This document shows positions 16,919 to 25,188 of a stretch of DNA of 47,294 nucleotides, piece after piece. Every line of letters starts with the position of its first letter. Position 1 is the stretch's first letter. The stretch covers positions 1-47,294 of the forward strand of contig QIHI01000058.1 of the NCBI GenBank assembly GCA_003230915.1, in the 5' to 3' direction. Under the pieces are notes generated by a model that searched no databases, was not told the origin of the DNA, and saw nothing but the letters and a program-made list of their open reading frames with translations. This stretch comes from Kiritimatiellales bacterium. Lineage in GTDB: Bacteria; Verrucomicrobiota; Kiritimatiellia; Kiritimatiellales; Pontiellaceae. The position numbers and the translations under genes are program-made.

Positions 16919-17770
16919 TTATTCGTCAACCCAGCAGGGAAAGGAAAACGCAATTTCGGAGAAAGGTTGGCCAAATAGCGCCTTGGTCCCCATTCCTTCG
17001 GCAGCGATAACCTCCCCCTTCGCAATCTCCAATCGCACTCCATTTTTCTCGACAACAAACTTGGGTGTGGCTCCATATTTCCAACTATCGCCTGACTGCT
17101 TTTCTGTGAATGATTCCAGCCGATCCTGATCGAGTTCATCCTCCGACCATCGCACAAGATCAGTTTTACCATAGCGGGACAGGAAGCTGTCCTGCAGGGC
17201 GGACGACACCTCCGACACGCCCAACCCAAGGTTTATTACCTTCGCTGGGGTCGAACGAATGGCATGGGTTTCGATCCGCGCGAATAGAGAACCCAAATAG
17301 TGGTTCAGTCGTTCCAGGTCGGTATTGAGTAGCAAAGTGCCGTGATGCAGTGCACGTCCCTTGCGGAAGCAAAAAGCATTTCCCGAAAACTTCAAGCCAT
17401 CCACGCTTAAATTGCTTTTTCCGGTTTTCTCCGCCCGGATACTAAAGCGGCTCAAGGCCTGAAAAACCATTTCATAGGCTCGTTCCTCGCGATACTTCGT
17501 GCGATCGACGATCACGCAATAGTTGAGGTTCCCGGCATCGTGGTAGACCGTACCGCCGCCTGAAATTCGCCGCGCCAGCGAAACGCCCTCCGCATGCATC
17601 CGATCCAATCGGCACTCACACCATGGATTCTGGTTCTTTCCCATCACCACCGCGCAATTGCTCCGCCACAGGAACAGCACCGAACTATGCTCCGTGGCAT
17701 GCTCCATCAGATACTCCTCGATCGCGAGATTGCGATAGATATCCAAACTCTGAGACTCAACAATCAACAT
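16919..17770 (-). CDS. Lipoate-protein ligase A family protein
   Basis: The 283-residue protein belongs to the BPL/LPL catalytic fold. It has RRISGGGTVYHD at residues 67-78, NLNYCVIVD, and the catalytic lysine block GLKFSGNAF with Lys127. HHGTLLLNTDLERL follows, then a C-terminal accessory domain from about residue 200. It should attach lipoate or octanoate to E2 and GcvH proteins using ATP, or move it between them. Without structural analysis I cannot separate ligase (LplA) from amidotransferase (LipL/LipM) activity. It is divergent from the adenosine deaminase gene. Confidence 0.9.
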   Translation of the reverse strand: MLIVESQSLDIYRNLAIEEYLMEHATEHSSVLFLWRSNCAVVMGKNQNPWCECRLDRMHAEGVSLARRISGGGTVYHDAGNLNYCVIVDRTKYREERAYEMVFQALSRFSIRAEKTGKSNLSVDGLKFSGNAFCFRKGRALHHGTLLLNTDLERLNHYLGSLFARIETHAIRSTPAKVINLGLGVSEVSSALQDSFLSRYGKTDLVRWSEDELDQDRLESFTEKQSGDSWKYGATPKFVVEKNGVRLEIAKGEVIAAEGMGTKALFGQPFSEIAFSFPCWVDE

Positions 17771-17819
17771 ACCGTTTTTCTTTTATCCAAATTCCTTAAA
17801 GGGGTAAAGTGCTGGTATT

Positions 17820-19052
17820 ATGTCAAATTTCACCAAACAGTTCATCCAGAAAATCCCCAAGACCGACTTGCACCTGCACCTTGACGGATCATTGCGCCTC
17901 CCGACCCTGATCGAAATGGCCAAGACTGGCGGTATTGAGCTACCCTCCTACGAGGAAGTTGGGCTGAACCAACTCGTCTTCAAACCGCGCTACGCCAACC
18001 TCAGAGAGTACCTCGCCGGATTCGCCTACACCACCGCCGTCCTCCAAAATACGGAAAACCTCGAACGCGCCGCCTTCGAACTGGCCGAGGATTCGCATAA
18101 AGAGGGTGTGCGCTATATCGAAGTGCGCCTCGCCCCGCAGCTACACGTCACCCACGCCACCGAGATCGGTGGCATCGTTCGTTCGGTTTTTCAGGGGCTG
18201 GAAACGGCAAAAAAGCAGTTTAATACCTCAGTAGGTGAAGACGATCTTCCATTTGAATATGGGATTATCGTCTGCGGCATGCGGCAGTTCAACCGGCAGA
18301 TGTCGCCTTACTACGAACGGCTGCTCAACCGCAGCGGCTCTGCCAGCCCTCGCTATTGCTACGCCCGCGCCTCGCTTGCGCTCGTCAGAGAGGCCCTCAA
18401 GCTGCGTGACGACGGCCTGCCCATCGTCGGATTCGACCTTGCCGGCGAAGAGGCCGGCTATCCCGCCATCCACCACAAGGCCGCCTTCCAGCTTGCCCAC
18501 CGCCATTTCCTGCGTAAGACCGTACACGCCGGCGAAGCCTACGGCCCCGAATCCATCTTCCAAGCCATCACCGAATGCCATGCCAACCGCATCGGGCACG
18601 GCACATTCCTCTTCTCCGAAGCCGCCATCAAGCTCAAGTCCATCAAAAATAAAAAGCGCTACATCGCCCAGCTCAGCGAATACATCGCCAACCAACGCAT
18701 CACCATCGAGGTTTGTCCCACGAGTAACTTGCAAACCATTCCCGAATTCAAAACATTGAAGGATCATCCTATCCAGAAAATGATCAACCACGGCCTCTCC
18801 GTCAGCATCGGCACCGACAACCGCCTTATCTCGCACACCACCGTGAGCAAGGAACTTCAACTCCTCACCGAGCACCTAACGCTCACTGAAAGCCAGTTCC
18901 GCGACCTCGTCCTTGCCGGGTTCAAACGTAGCTTTTTCCCCGCCCCGTATGGAGAGAAACGTGCCTATGTCCGTCGCGCAATCGCCCTCTACGACCGACT
19001 CACCACACAACATCTAGGAGCAGCCCATCAAACTGAGGTTACTTCAGTCTGA
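17820..19052 (+). CDS. add: Adenosine deaminase
   Basis: Adenosine deaminase hydrolyses adenosine to inosine and feeds purine salvage. The 410-residue amidohydrolase has H18-x-H20 in KTDLHLHLDGSL, the substrate-binding VRLAPQ block, and VGFDLAGEE. VHAGEAYGPESI near residue 235 supplies a zinc His and the catalytic Glu, and HRIGHGT-like NRIGHGTFLF follows. The catalytic Asp lies in SIGTDNRLISHTT near 330. It is longer than most family members (about 340), mainly through insertions near residues 135-200. It is divergent from the lipoate ligase and converges with the Nudix gene with a 14-base gap. Confidence 0.92.
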   Translation: MSNFTKQFIQKIPKTDLHLHLDGSLRLPTLIEMAKTGGIELPSYEEVGLNQLVFKPRYANLREYLAGFAYTTAVLQNTENLERAAFELAEDSHKEGVRYIEVRLAPQLHVTHATEIGGIVRSVFQGLETAKKQFNTSVGEDDLPFEYGIIVCGMRQFNRQMSPYYERLLNRSGSASPRYCYARASLALVREALKLRDDGLPIVGFDLAGEEAGYPAIHHKAAFQLAHRHFLRKTVHAGEAYGPESIFQAITECHANRIGHGTFLFSEAAIKLKSIKNKKRYIAQLSEYIANQRITIEVCPTSNLQTIPEFKTLKDHPIQKMINHGLSVSIGTDNRLISHTTVSKELQLLTEHLTLTESQFRDLVLAGFKRSFFPAPYGEKRAYVRRAIALYDRLTTQHLGAAHQTEVTSV

Positions 19053-19066
19053 CCCATCTGTATAAA

Positions 19067-19591
19067 TTACCGCTTCGCTTTGTAGAGCATCCAGGCGGCG
19101 AGGGTTTTGGCATCTGTAATTTGGTTGGTACGGATCATTTCGTCCATCTCGGATTCAGAGAGAATGACCGTTTCGATGTTTTCGTCTTCGTCGAATGCGG
19201 TGGCACCTTGCTCAGAAACTTCGGCGAAGAAGATATCGATACGCTCGGTGCAGTAACCAACGCTGGGAAAAATCGGGCCGAGCAGTTCCAGCGACTGGGA
19301 AATATAACCGGTTTCTTCCTGCAGTTCACGTGCAGCGGAAATCGCCTCCTCCTCGCCGGGGTCGCAATTTCCGGCCACCACCTCGAAACAGACCCGCTCC
19401 ATCGCCTTGCGAAATTGCCGTATGAACACAAACCGTCCGTCAGGCAACTGCGGAATAATCGCCACCGCCACGCCGTGCCTCACAATTTCGCGAACCGATC
19501 GTCGACCGTCCTCCAGTTCCACCTCCAGCACATCCACCTCCAGAATACGCCCTTCGAAAACAGTCTTCGTTGAAATGGTTTTTTCGTACAT
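19067..19591 (-). CDS. Nudix hydrolase, ADP-ribose pyrophosphatase type
   Basis: The 174-residue protein carries a full Nudix box at residues 74-96: G, five residues, E, seven residues, then RELQEETGY. The N-terminal strand-rich part (ILEVDVLEVELEDGRRSVREIVRHGVAV) and the downstream proline/tyrosine region (PSVGYCTERIDIFFAEV) fit the ADP-ribose pyrophosphatase group (NudF/YqkG-like). It would clear ADP-ribose or related nucleotide sugars. It has a good ribosome binding site and is divergent from the dGTPase gene with a 52-base gap. Confidence 0.92.
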   Translation of the reverse strand: MYEKTISTKTVFEGRILEVDVLEVELEDGRRSVREIVRHGVAVAIIPQLPDGRFVFIRQFRKAMERVCFEVVAGNCDPGEEEAISAARELQEETGYISQSLELLGPIFPSVGYCTERIDIFFAEVSEQGATAFDEDENIETVILSESEMDEMIRTNQITDAKTLAAWMLYKAKR

Positions 19592-19643
19592 TTCTCCCTC
19601 TCCGGTTTGATCTTAATAACAGCCTCCTTTATAGTTCCCCGTT

Positions 19644-20789
19644 ATGAGTCATGCGAGAAAAGAGTGGGAAGCCGCAGAGGAGAGCAATCTTGCCCCCTAT
19701 GCCATCCATAGTGCCGAAAGCTTTGGGCGATACCACCCGGAAAGCGACCACCCGCTACGCTCGTGTTTTGCGCGCGACCGCGACCGCATTCTGCACAGCA
19801 AATGCTTCCGGAGGCTAGAATACAAAACACAGGTGTTCGTGAATGGCATAGCCGACCACTATCGCACGCGCCTGACGCATACCATGGAAATGGCGGCCGT
19901 TGGCCGCACGCTCGCGCGTATCCTCAAGGTGAATGACGACCTAACCGAGTGCATCTGCCTCGCGCACGATATCGGCCACAGCCCATTCGGCCACGCCGGA
20001 GAGCATGCGCTTGACGACCTGATGCAGAACCACGGCGGGTTCGACCACAACCTGCAAAGCCTGCGCTGCATCGAGGTCGTCGAATCTCCCTACCCCGGTT
20101 TCCAGGGCCTAAACCTGACCTGGGAGGTGCGTGCCGGATTGCTCAAACACGAAGCACATGTAGAAAATGCCGAACTCGACGGCCATCCCATCGGCCCCTT
20201 CCAATCTATGGAGGCTCAAATTTCAGACATCGCAGACGACATGACCTACCACGCACACGATGTCGACGACGGCCTCGAAGCGGGGATTGTTACACACCAA
20301 CAACTGGAGCAGACCGAGTTCTGGCGCATGGCAACTTCGGCCACGAACGGGCGCTACTCAAATCTGAGCGAAGACCAGTTCCTGCGAGCCACCATCCGCA
20401 ACCTGCTTGAACTCCAGATGGTTGATGTCATCGAACACTCATTTCAGGCTCTGGAAAAACAGACTCCGGCCAATATGCATGAGGTGATGGCCTCCACCAG
20501 ACGCATTGTCGATTTCAGCCCCGGGATGAAGGAAGTCCTTTCCGAGTTCACTGCCTTCATGTTCGAGAATATGTATTTCCACCACGAGGTCGAAGATGCC
20601 ACGCAGAAATCTGTGGACATGATGCGCAAACTTTTTCTGCACTATGTCGAACACCCCGAAACCATGGGCAACAAGGCACGCACGCGCCTCGAACAAGAGG
20701 GGTTGTGGCGCACCGCCTGCGACTATGTTGCCGGCTGCACCGACCGCTATGCCATTGAGGAATTCAAACGGTTTGGATTGGAAAAATAA
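19644..20789 (+). CDS. dgt: Deoxyguanosinetriphosphate triphosphohydrolase-like protein
   Basis: The 381-residue HD-domain protein has the dGTPase hallmarks. The N-terminal block ESDHPLRSCFARDRDRILHSKCFRRLEYKTQVF is present. The HD metal residues follow in TRLTHTMEMAAVGR and in LAHDIGHSPFGHAGE near residues 110-124. ADDMTYHAHDVDDGL supplies the fourth ligand Asp. It is expected to split dNTPs into deoxynucleoside and triphosphate. The length fits the short bacterial type, which often acts on several dNTPs, so strict dGTP specificity is not certain. A shared terminator separates it from aspS. Confidence 0.92.
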   Translation: MSHARKEWEAAEESNLAPYAIHSAESFGRYHPESDHPLRSCFARDRDRILHSKCFRRLEYKTQVFVNGIADHYRTRLTHTMEMAAVGRTLARILKVNDDLTECICLAHDIGHSPFGHAGEHALDDLMQNHGGFDHNLQSLRCIEVVESPYPGFQGLNLTWEVRAGLLKHEAHVENAELDGHPIGPFQSMEAQISDIADDMTYHAHDVDDGLEAGIVTHQQLEQTEFWRMATSATNGRYSNLSEDQFLRATIRNLLELQMVDVIEHSFQALEKQTPANMHEVMASTRRIVDFSPGMKEVLSEFTAFMFENMYFHHEVEDATQKSVDMMRKLFLHYVEHPETMGNKARTRLEQEGLWRTACDYVAGCTDRYAIEEFKRFGLEK

Positions 20790-20791
20790 AA

Positions 20792-20813
20792 AGCCGCCCA
20801 GACGGACGGCTTT
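20792..20813. terminator. Bidirectional terminator between dgt and aspS
   Basis: AAAGCCG near 20790-20795 and CGGCTTT at 20807-20813 form an inverted repeat with a further CC/GG pairing inside. The minus side continues into a longer T run, so it should end aspS transcripts best; the plus side has TTTCC and could also stop dgt. Confidence 0.7.
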
Positions 20814-20831
20814 CCTCTGATTTAAAACCAA

Positions 20832-22631
20832 CTACTCCGCTTCGACGGTTTCCTCTTTTTCCGCTTTCTTTGGCAGGTTGAGCTTAAGGTGTAGATCACG
20901 GAGTTGGTTGTGTTCAACGTTTCCGGGTGCTCCCATAAGCAAGTCCTGCGCACGCTGGTTCATCGGGAAAGCAATGACCTCGCGAATATTCGGCTCGTCG
21001 GCCAACAGCATTACAATGCGGTCAACGCCGGGGGCGATGCCCGCATGCGGTGGAGCACCGTATTGGAAGGCACGGTGGAGCGCCGGGAATTTGGCTTCGA
21101 CGACCGACTGGTCGTAGCCAGCGATATCGAATGCCTTGACCATGAGTTCCGGGTTATGGTTCCGCACCGCACCGGAGGATAGCTCGGTTCCGTTGCAGAC
21201 GATGTCATATTGGAACGCGAGAATATCGAGCGGGGCTTTTTCTTCGATATCCTTCATACCACCCTGCGGCATAGAGAACGGATTGTGACTGAACTCCACC
21301 TTGCCTTCATCATCGAGTTCGTACATCGGGAAATCGACAATCCAACAAAACTTGAAAACATCGGGGTCGATGAGTTCGAGGCGCTGGCCGAGTTCGTCGC
21401 GAACGGCTGCTCCGATTTCGTTGGCACCCTTGAGTTTATCGGCGATGAAAAACATGACGTCGCCGTCACCCACTCCTCCTAACTCCTTGATCTGAGCGAG
21501 CGTTTCATCGGAAAGGAACTTGGCGATCGGGCTTTGCACCTCGCCGTCGATCCAGCGCAGATAGCCGAGTCCCTTGGCTCCTACGGACTGGGCAAACTTG
21601 ATCATGTCGTCAAAAAACTTGCGCGACTTTCCGGCGCACCCCTTGGCAGCGATGGTCTTGACGACGCCGCCGGAAGCAACAACACCGGCAAAAGCCTTGA
21701 AGTCGCAGTCGCGGAACAGCTCGGTAGCATCCTGCATAATGAGCGGGTTACGCAGGTCGGGCTTGTCGGAGCCATATTTTTCCATGGCTTCGAGGAAGGG
21801 AAGGCGCAGGAACGGCGGCTTATCAACCTGCTTATCGGAAAACTCGGTGAAGAGTTTGTAGAGTACTTCTTCATTCACCTCAAACACATCATCCTGCGTG
21901 GCAAAGGCCATTTCCATATCGAGCTGGTAAAACTCGCCCGGCGAACGGTCGGCGCGGGCGTCTTCGTCGCGGAAGCACGGGGCGATCTGGAAGTAGCGGT
22001 CGAAGCCGGAGGTCATGAGCAACTGTTTAAACTGCTGCGGAGCCTGCGGCAATGCATAGAATTTTCCGGGATGCACGCGGCTCGGCACCAGGTAGTCGCG
22101 CGCGCCTTCAGGCGAACTGTTGGTGAGAATCGGGGTCTGAATTTCCATAAAGCCCAATCCAGTCATCAGCTCACGCATGCGGGAAATAACCTTGGAGCGC
22201 AGGATGATATTGTTGTGCAAGCTCTGGCGGCGCAGGTCGAGGAAGCGGTATTCAAGGCGCAGCGTTTCGTTGCACTCTTCGTCTTTGGCCACCTGAAATG
22301 GAATGACGGCGGCTTCGCCGAGTAGCTCCATCTCCTCGGCCACGACTTCAATTTCGCCGGTGGCTAATTTCGAATTGACGGCTTCCGGAATACGGGAAAC
22401 GACTTTACCGATGAAGCAGACCGTACTTTCGACACGCCAGTGTTCGACGCCTTTGTAGAAGGGTTGCGAGGGGTCGATCACGATCTGAGTCAAACCATAG
22501 TGGTCGCGCAGGTCAATAAAGAGGATTCCACCGTGATCACGGACGCTGTTGATCCATCCGGAAATTTTGACGGTTTGGTCGATGTTCTCCTTTCCGAGTT
22601 CACCGCAAGTATGTGTTCTGTAACGATGCAT
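20832..22631 (-). CDS. aspS: Aspartyl-tRNA synthetase
   Basis: This class II synthetase charges tRNA-Asp. The 599-residue protein has the N-terminal OB-fold anticodon domain (VKISGWINSVRDHGGILFIDLRD is its core). Motif 2 lies around FRDEDARADRSPGEFYQLDME. The large bacterial GAD insertion lies at about residues 290-420, and motif 3 is in GIAPGVDRIVMLL. Length fits the bacterial type (about 590). The C-terminus carries a Lys/Glu-rich tail. It lies 49 bases downstream of hisS with a heptad repeat element in the gap. AspRS specificity (strict or also Asn) cannot be read with confidence. Confidence 0.96.
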   Translation of the reverse strand: MHRYRTHTCGELGKENIDQTVKISGWINSVRDHGGILFIDLRDHYGLTQIVIDPSQPFYKGVEHWRVESTVCFIGKVVSRIPEAVNSKLATGEIEVVAEEMELLGEAAVIPFQVAKDEECNETLRLEYRFLDLRRQSLHNNIILRSKVISRMRELMTGLGFMEIQTPILTNSSPEGARDYLVPSRVHPGKFYALPQAPQQFKQLLMTSGFDRYFQIAPCFRDEDARADRSPGEFYQLDMEMAFATQDDVFEVNEEVLYKLFTEFSDKQVDKPPFLRLPFLEAMEKYGSDKPDLRNPLIMQDATELFRDCDFKAFAGVVASGGVVKTIAAKGCAGKSRKFFDDMIKFAQSVGAKGLGYLRWIDGEVQSPIAKFLSDETLAQIKELGGVGDGDVMFFIADKLKGANEIGAAVRDELGQRLELIDPDVFKFCWIVDFPMYELDDEGKVEFSHNPFSMPQGGMKDIEEKAPLDILAFQYDIVCNGTELSSGAVRNHNPELMVKAFDIAGYDQSVVEAKFPALHRAFQYGAPPHAGIAPGVDRIVMLLADEPNIREVIAFPMNQRAQDLLMGAPGNVEHNQLRDLHLKLNLPKKAEKEETVEAE

Positions 22632-22646
22632 ATTCTTCTCCTAAAC

Positions 22647-22692
22647 TAATTCGTAATACGTAACGGGTAATGCGTAATCATTACGAATTACG
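22647..22692. repeat. Degenerate heptad element, TAATnCG array then nATTACG array (copy E)
   Basis: TAATTCG (22647), TAATACG (22654), TAACGGG (22661), TAATGCG (22668) and TAATCAT (22675) lie on a 7-base grid. The inverted words CATTACG (22679) and AATTACG (22686) follow. The element fills the hisS-aspS gap and runs into hisS. The last hisS residues (VRNS) and its TAA stop (22683-22681) are encoded by element words, as at rseP. Confidence 0.72.
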
Positions 22693-23925
22693 CACTATGT
22701 CTTCTAGGTTCATCTCTTCCTGCGAGCCTTCTTCCATATTCTTAACGATGACGGTTCCTTTTGTGAGTTCGTCTTCGCCGCGGATAATAACTTTTTCAGC
22801 GCCTTCGCGGTTGGCCTTTCGCATTTGCGCTTTCATGCTTTTGGCGGCCAACTCCATGCCGCAGCGAACGCCCTTGTTGCGTAGTTCGCGCGCGAGCTTC
22901 ATATTCTCGGCGAGCGCGGCTTCACCTAGCGAAATCAGCCAGGTTCCACCCTCCGGTACAAACTGGTCGGCGGTGATTCCACACGCTTCGAGCGCGGTGA
23001 TTACCCGTTCAATGCCCATGGCGAAACCGACGCCGGGAATGCCTTTTTTCCCGAGGGCGATTTCGTAGCGACCGCCGCCGGCGATGGCGTTCTGTGCCCC
23101 AAGCGCGCCGTGGGTGATTTCCCATACGGTGTGGACATAATAGTCCAGTCCACGTACGAGGCTACGGTCGTATTCAACCACCACACCCATTTTGGAGAGG
23201 GTTTCGATGACGGTATTTAGATAGTCCTGCGATTCCTTCGTCATGAACGAACGCATTTCCGGGAGTGTTGCCGCAATTTCTTTACACTTGGGATTCTTGC
23301 AGTCGATCACACGCAGTACATTTTCATCCATCCGCCGTTGGCAATCTTCACACAGACTAGAGCGTGAAGGTTCAAGTAGCCTTTGCAGATTTTCGGCGAT
23401 CAATTTTTGATCTTCTTTCGTGCCGCGACTGTTGATCTTGATCGTGGAATCGGTAAGCCCCCAGACTTCAAGTAGGTTTTGCTGCAGGGCGATGCATTCG
23501 GCATCGGCCAGCGGGTTCGGCTCGCCGGTGGCCTCGACACCGACCTGATGGAACTGCCGTTTGCGGCCTGCCTGCGGACGTTCGCAGCGAAACATCGGTG
23601 CCATGTAGAACACGCGAGCGTTCAAACCCTCTTCGCCGCGACCGGCCAAATGGCGAATCGTTCCAGCGGTACCTTCGGGGCGCAAGGCCAGCTCGCGGCC
23701 GCCACGATCCTTAAAAGCATACATCTCCTTTTGCACCACGTCGGTCGTGTCGCCGATCGAACGCTTGAAGACGGAGAGCTTTTCGAGCGACGGGGTACGA
23801 AGCTCCTCATAGCCATAGCTATTGAACAACGTGCGGGCGCGTTCTTCGATCATGCGCCAAAGGTAGATCTCCGGTGCATAGAGATCCGACATGCCTTGAA
23901 GGGATTGAAACTCGGTGGAAGCCAT
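22681..23925 (-). CDS. hisS: Histidyl-tRNA synthetase
   Basis: This class II synthetase charges tRNA-His. The 414-residue protein has motif 1 near the N-terminus, motif 2 in FRCERPQAGRKRQFHQVGVE, the histidine-specific block VRGLDYYVHTVWEI, and AGGRYE. The anticodon-binding domain with KSMKAQMRKANREGAEKVIIRGEDEL is at the C-terminus. Length is typical. It is in the run HU gene, hisS, aspS on the minus strand. The last few residues come from a heptad repeat element, so the natural C-terminus may once have been slightly different. Confidence 0.95.
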   Translation of the reverse strand: MASTEFQSLQGMSDLYAPEIYLWRMIEERARTLFNSYGYEELRTPSLEKLSVFKRSIGDTTDVVQKEMYAFKDRGGRELALRPEGTAGTIRHLAGRGEEGLNARVFYMAPMFRCERPQAGRKRQFHQVGVEATGEPNPLADAECIALQQNLLEVWGLTDSTIKINSRGTKEDQKLIAENLQRLLEPSRSSLCEDCQRRMDENVLRVIDCKNPKCKEIAATLPEMRSFMTKESQDYLNTVIETLSKMGVVVEYDRSLVRGLDYYVHTVWEITHGALGAQNAIAGGGRYEIALGKKGIPGVGFAMGIERVITALEACGITADQFVPEGGTWLISLGEAALAENMKLARELRNKGVRCGMELAAKSMKAQMRKANREGAEKVIIRGEDELTKGTVIVKNMEEGSQEEMNLEDIVRNS

Positions 23926-23981
23926 GGTGGTTTGTCGCTATTCAGGGTTTGGATTCAGGCTCTTTGCCTTCATCCGATAGG

Positions 23982-24263
23982 CTATTCCCCAGTAATCCGC
24001 TCGCGCATGACCTTTCCGGGCTTAAACTTGACCACTTTGCGCGCGGGAATGGTGACGACGTTTTCCGGTTTGTTGGGGTTGCGGCCAATACGCTGTTTGC
24101 GCTCGCGCACCTCGAATACGCCAAAATTGCGAAATTCCACGGTACTACCCTCTTCGAGGGCTTCAACAATGTAGTCGAGGCTCTTCTGGATAACGGCATG
24201 GACATCCTGCTGAATTAAGCCGGTTTCATCAGCAATTCGCATGACCAGATCTCTCTTCGTCAT
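23982..24263 (-). CDS. HU/IHF-family DNA-binding protein
   Basis: The 93-residue protein is a nucleoid protein of the HU/IHF family. It has an N-terminal helical dimerisation part (TKRDLVMRIADETGL) and GSTVEFRNFGVFEVRER. The DNA-inserting beta arm has IGRNPNKPENVVTIPARKVVKFKPGK, with the proline that kinks DNA within RNP. It may act as HU or as an IHF-like factor; the sequence alone does not decide. A clear promoter lies about 70 bases upstream and a strong ribosome binding site (AAGGAGAT) precedes the ATG. Confidence 0.93.
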   Translation of the reverse strand: MTKRDLVMRIADETGLIQQDVHAVIQKSLDYIVEALEEGSTVEFRNFGVFEVRERKQRIGRNPNKPENVVTIPARKVVKFKPGKVMRERITGE

Positions 24264-24331
24264 TTACATATCTCCTTGATTTTAAAGTGGTTCAACAAAT
24301 ATTTCACTCGTTGTCAAAAAATGATCCACGG

Positions 24332-24359
24332 ATAATAGTCCGCCGCTAAAAACGGTCAA
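24332..24359 (-). promoter_or_regulatory. Sigma70-type promoter for the HU-family gene
   Basis: On the minus strand TTGACC (24359-24354) is followed after 16 bases by TATTAT (24337-24332). It lies 69 bases upstream of the HU-family start and downstream of the HlyD-like gene. Confidence 0.65.
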
Positions 24360-24396
24360 GCTAATCCCATACTTATTAGTGGATTAGATGAATTTT

Positions 24397-25041
24397 CTAC
24401 TGCGCGAGGACGTGGATGCCGAGAAAAACCCAGAACGCGATGAAACTGAAAATCGCCAGGCTTTTGTTAAAGAGGTAGAAGTGATCCTTGGGATCGATCA
24501 TGATGACCGTCTCTCCCGCTGTAATCGGGCTGTGGGGAAGGATATAAACATCCGTTACATTCCCATTGCTCGGCGAACGCAACGTGGTCTGGTCGAGTTT
24601 TTTCCGGAGAAGGTTAACCTGCTCCAAAGCGGAGTCCAGCGTCCGTTGAGTCTCTATTCGAGTCTGCTTGAGTTCGGCAATACGCTCGGAACCAGCGTTC
24701 GACGTCACAGCGGTTTGAAGGGATTCATCCGCACGGGCATGTGCGGTCTTGACCTCGGAGTATGCTTTTTTCACTGCGGCGGACTGCTCTTGCATTCTCA
24801 CGCGGCGCAACTCGGCCAGAATTTGCTCTTCGACAACCGGGTCGCCTTTCTTCACATTCAATGTTCCCACAATGCCGTCTGTCTCGAAGGAAACGGCGAC
24901 TGCCAAGGGATGTTTCTTTAGCACTTTGGGCGAGGGATACCATGCATCTTTTATCGCCCATAGGCAGAGGAAAAAAAAGATTCCCGCCAGCACGATAAAA
25001 TCCTTGGTTCCCCTCGCATTGTACTTTCTCTTGCCTGGCAT
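24397..25041 (-). CDS. Minimal HlyD-like membrane protein
   Basis: The 214-residue product has a membrane segment near residues 13-30. Half of a biotinyl-lipoyl-like domain follows (FETDGIVGTLNVKKGDPVVEEQILAEL), then a coiled-coil hairpin at about residues 75-145. The second half of the lipoyl domain (LRSPSNGNVTDVYILPHSPITAGETVIMID) and a second membrane segment at the C-terminus complete it. This resembles periplasmic adaptor proteins of the HlyD/MacA type, but the beta-barrel and membrane-proximal domains are missing and the C-terminus is membrane-anchored. No transporter or outer-membrane channel is nearby. The start has a strong ribosome binding site (AGGAGG). Confidence 0.75.
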   Translation of the reverse strand: MPGKRKYNARGTKDFIVLAGIFFFLCLWAIKDAWYPSPKVLKKHPLAVAVSFETDGIVGTLNVKKGDPVVEEQILAELRRVRMQEQSAAVKKAYSEVKTAHARADESLQTAVTSNAGSERIAELKQTRIETQRTLDSALEQVNLLRKKLDQTTLRSPSNGNVTDVYILPHSPITAGETVIMIDPKDHFYLFNKSLAIFSFIAFWVFLGIHVLAQ

Positions 25042-25188
25042 GCGTTCCTCCTACGTTTTTGAAATATGATGAAGGTGGCAAAGATAGCACAGCGTGTCTA
25101 CCATCAAATCCGTCAGCCCATGGAGCGCGCTCCACTCGACTCCTCAGGTCTGTATTCTTCCTCAATCGTCATGGGTGAATTACTGTTT

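Noticed and set aside
21534-22325. 263-codon open frame opposite aspS
   Set aside because: Antisense to conserved aspS; no family similarity or ribosome binding site.
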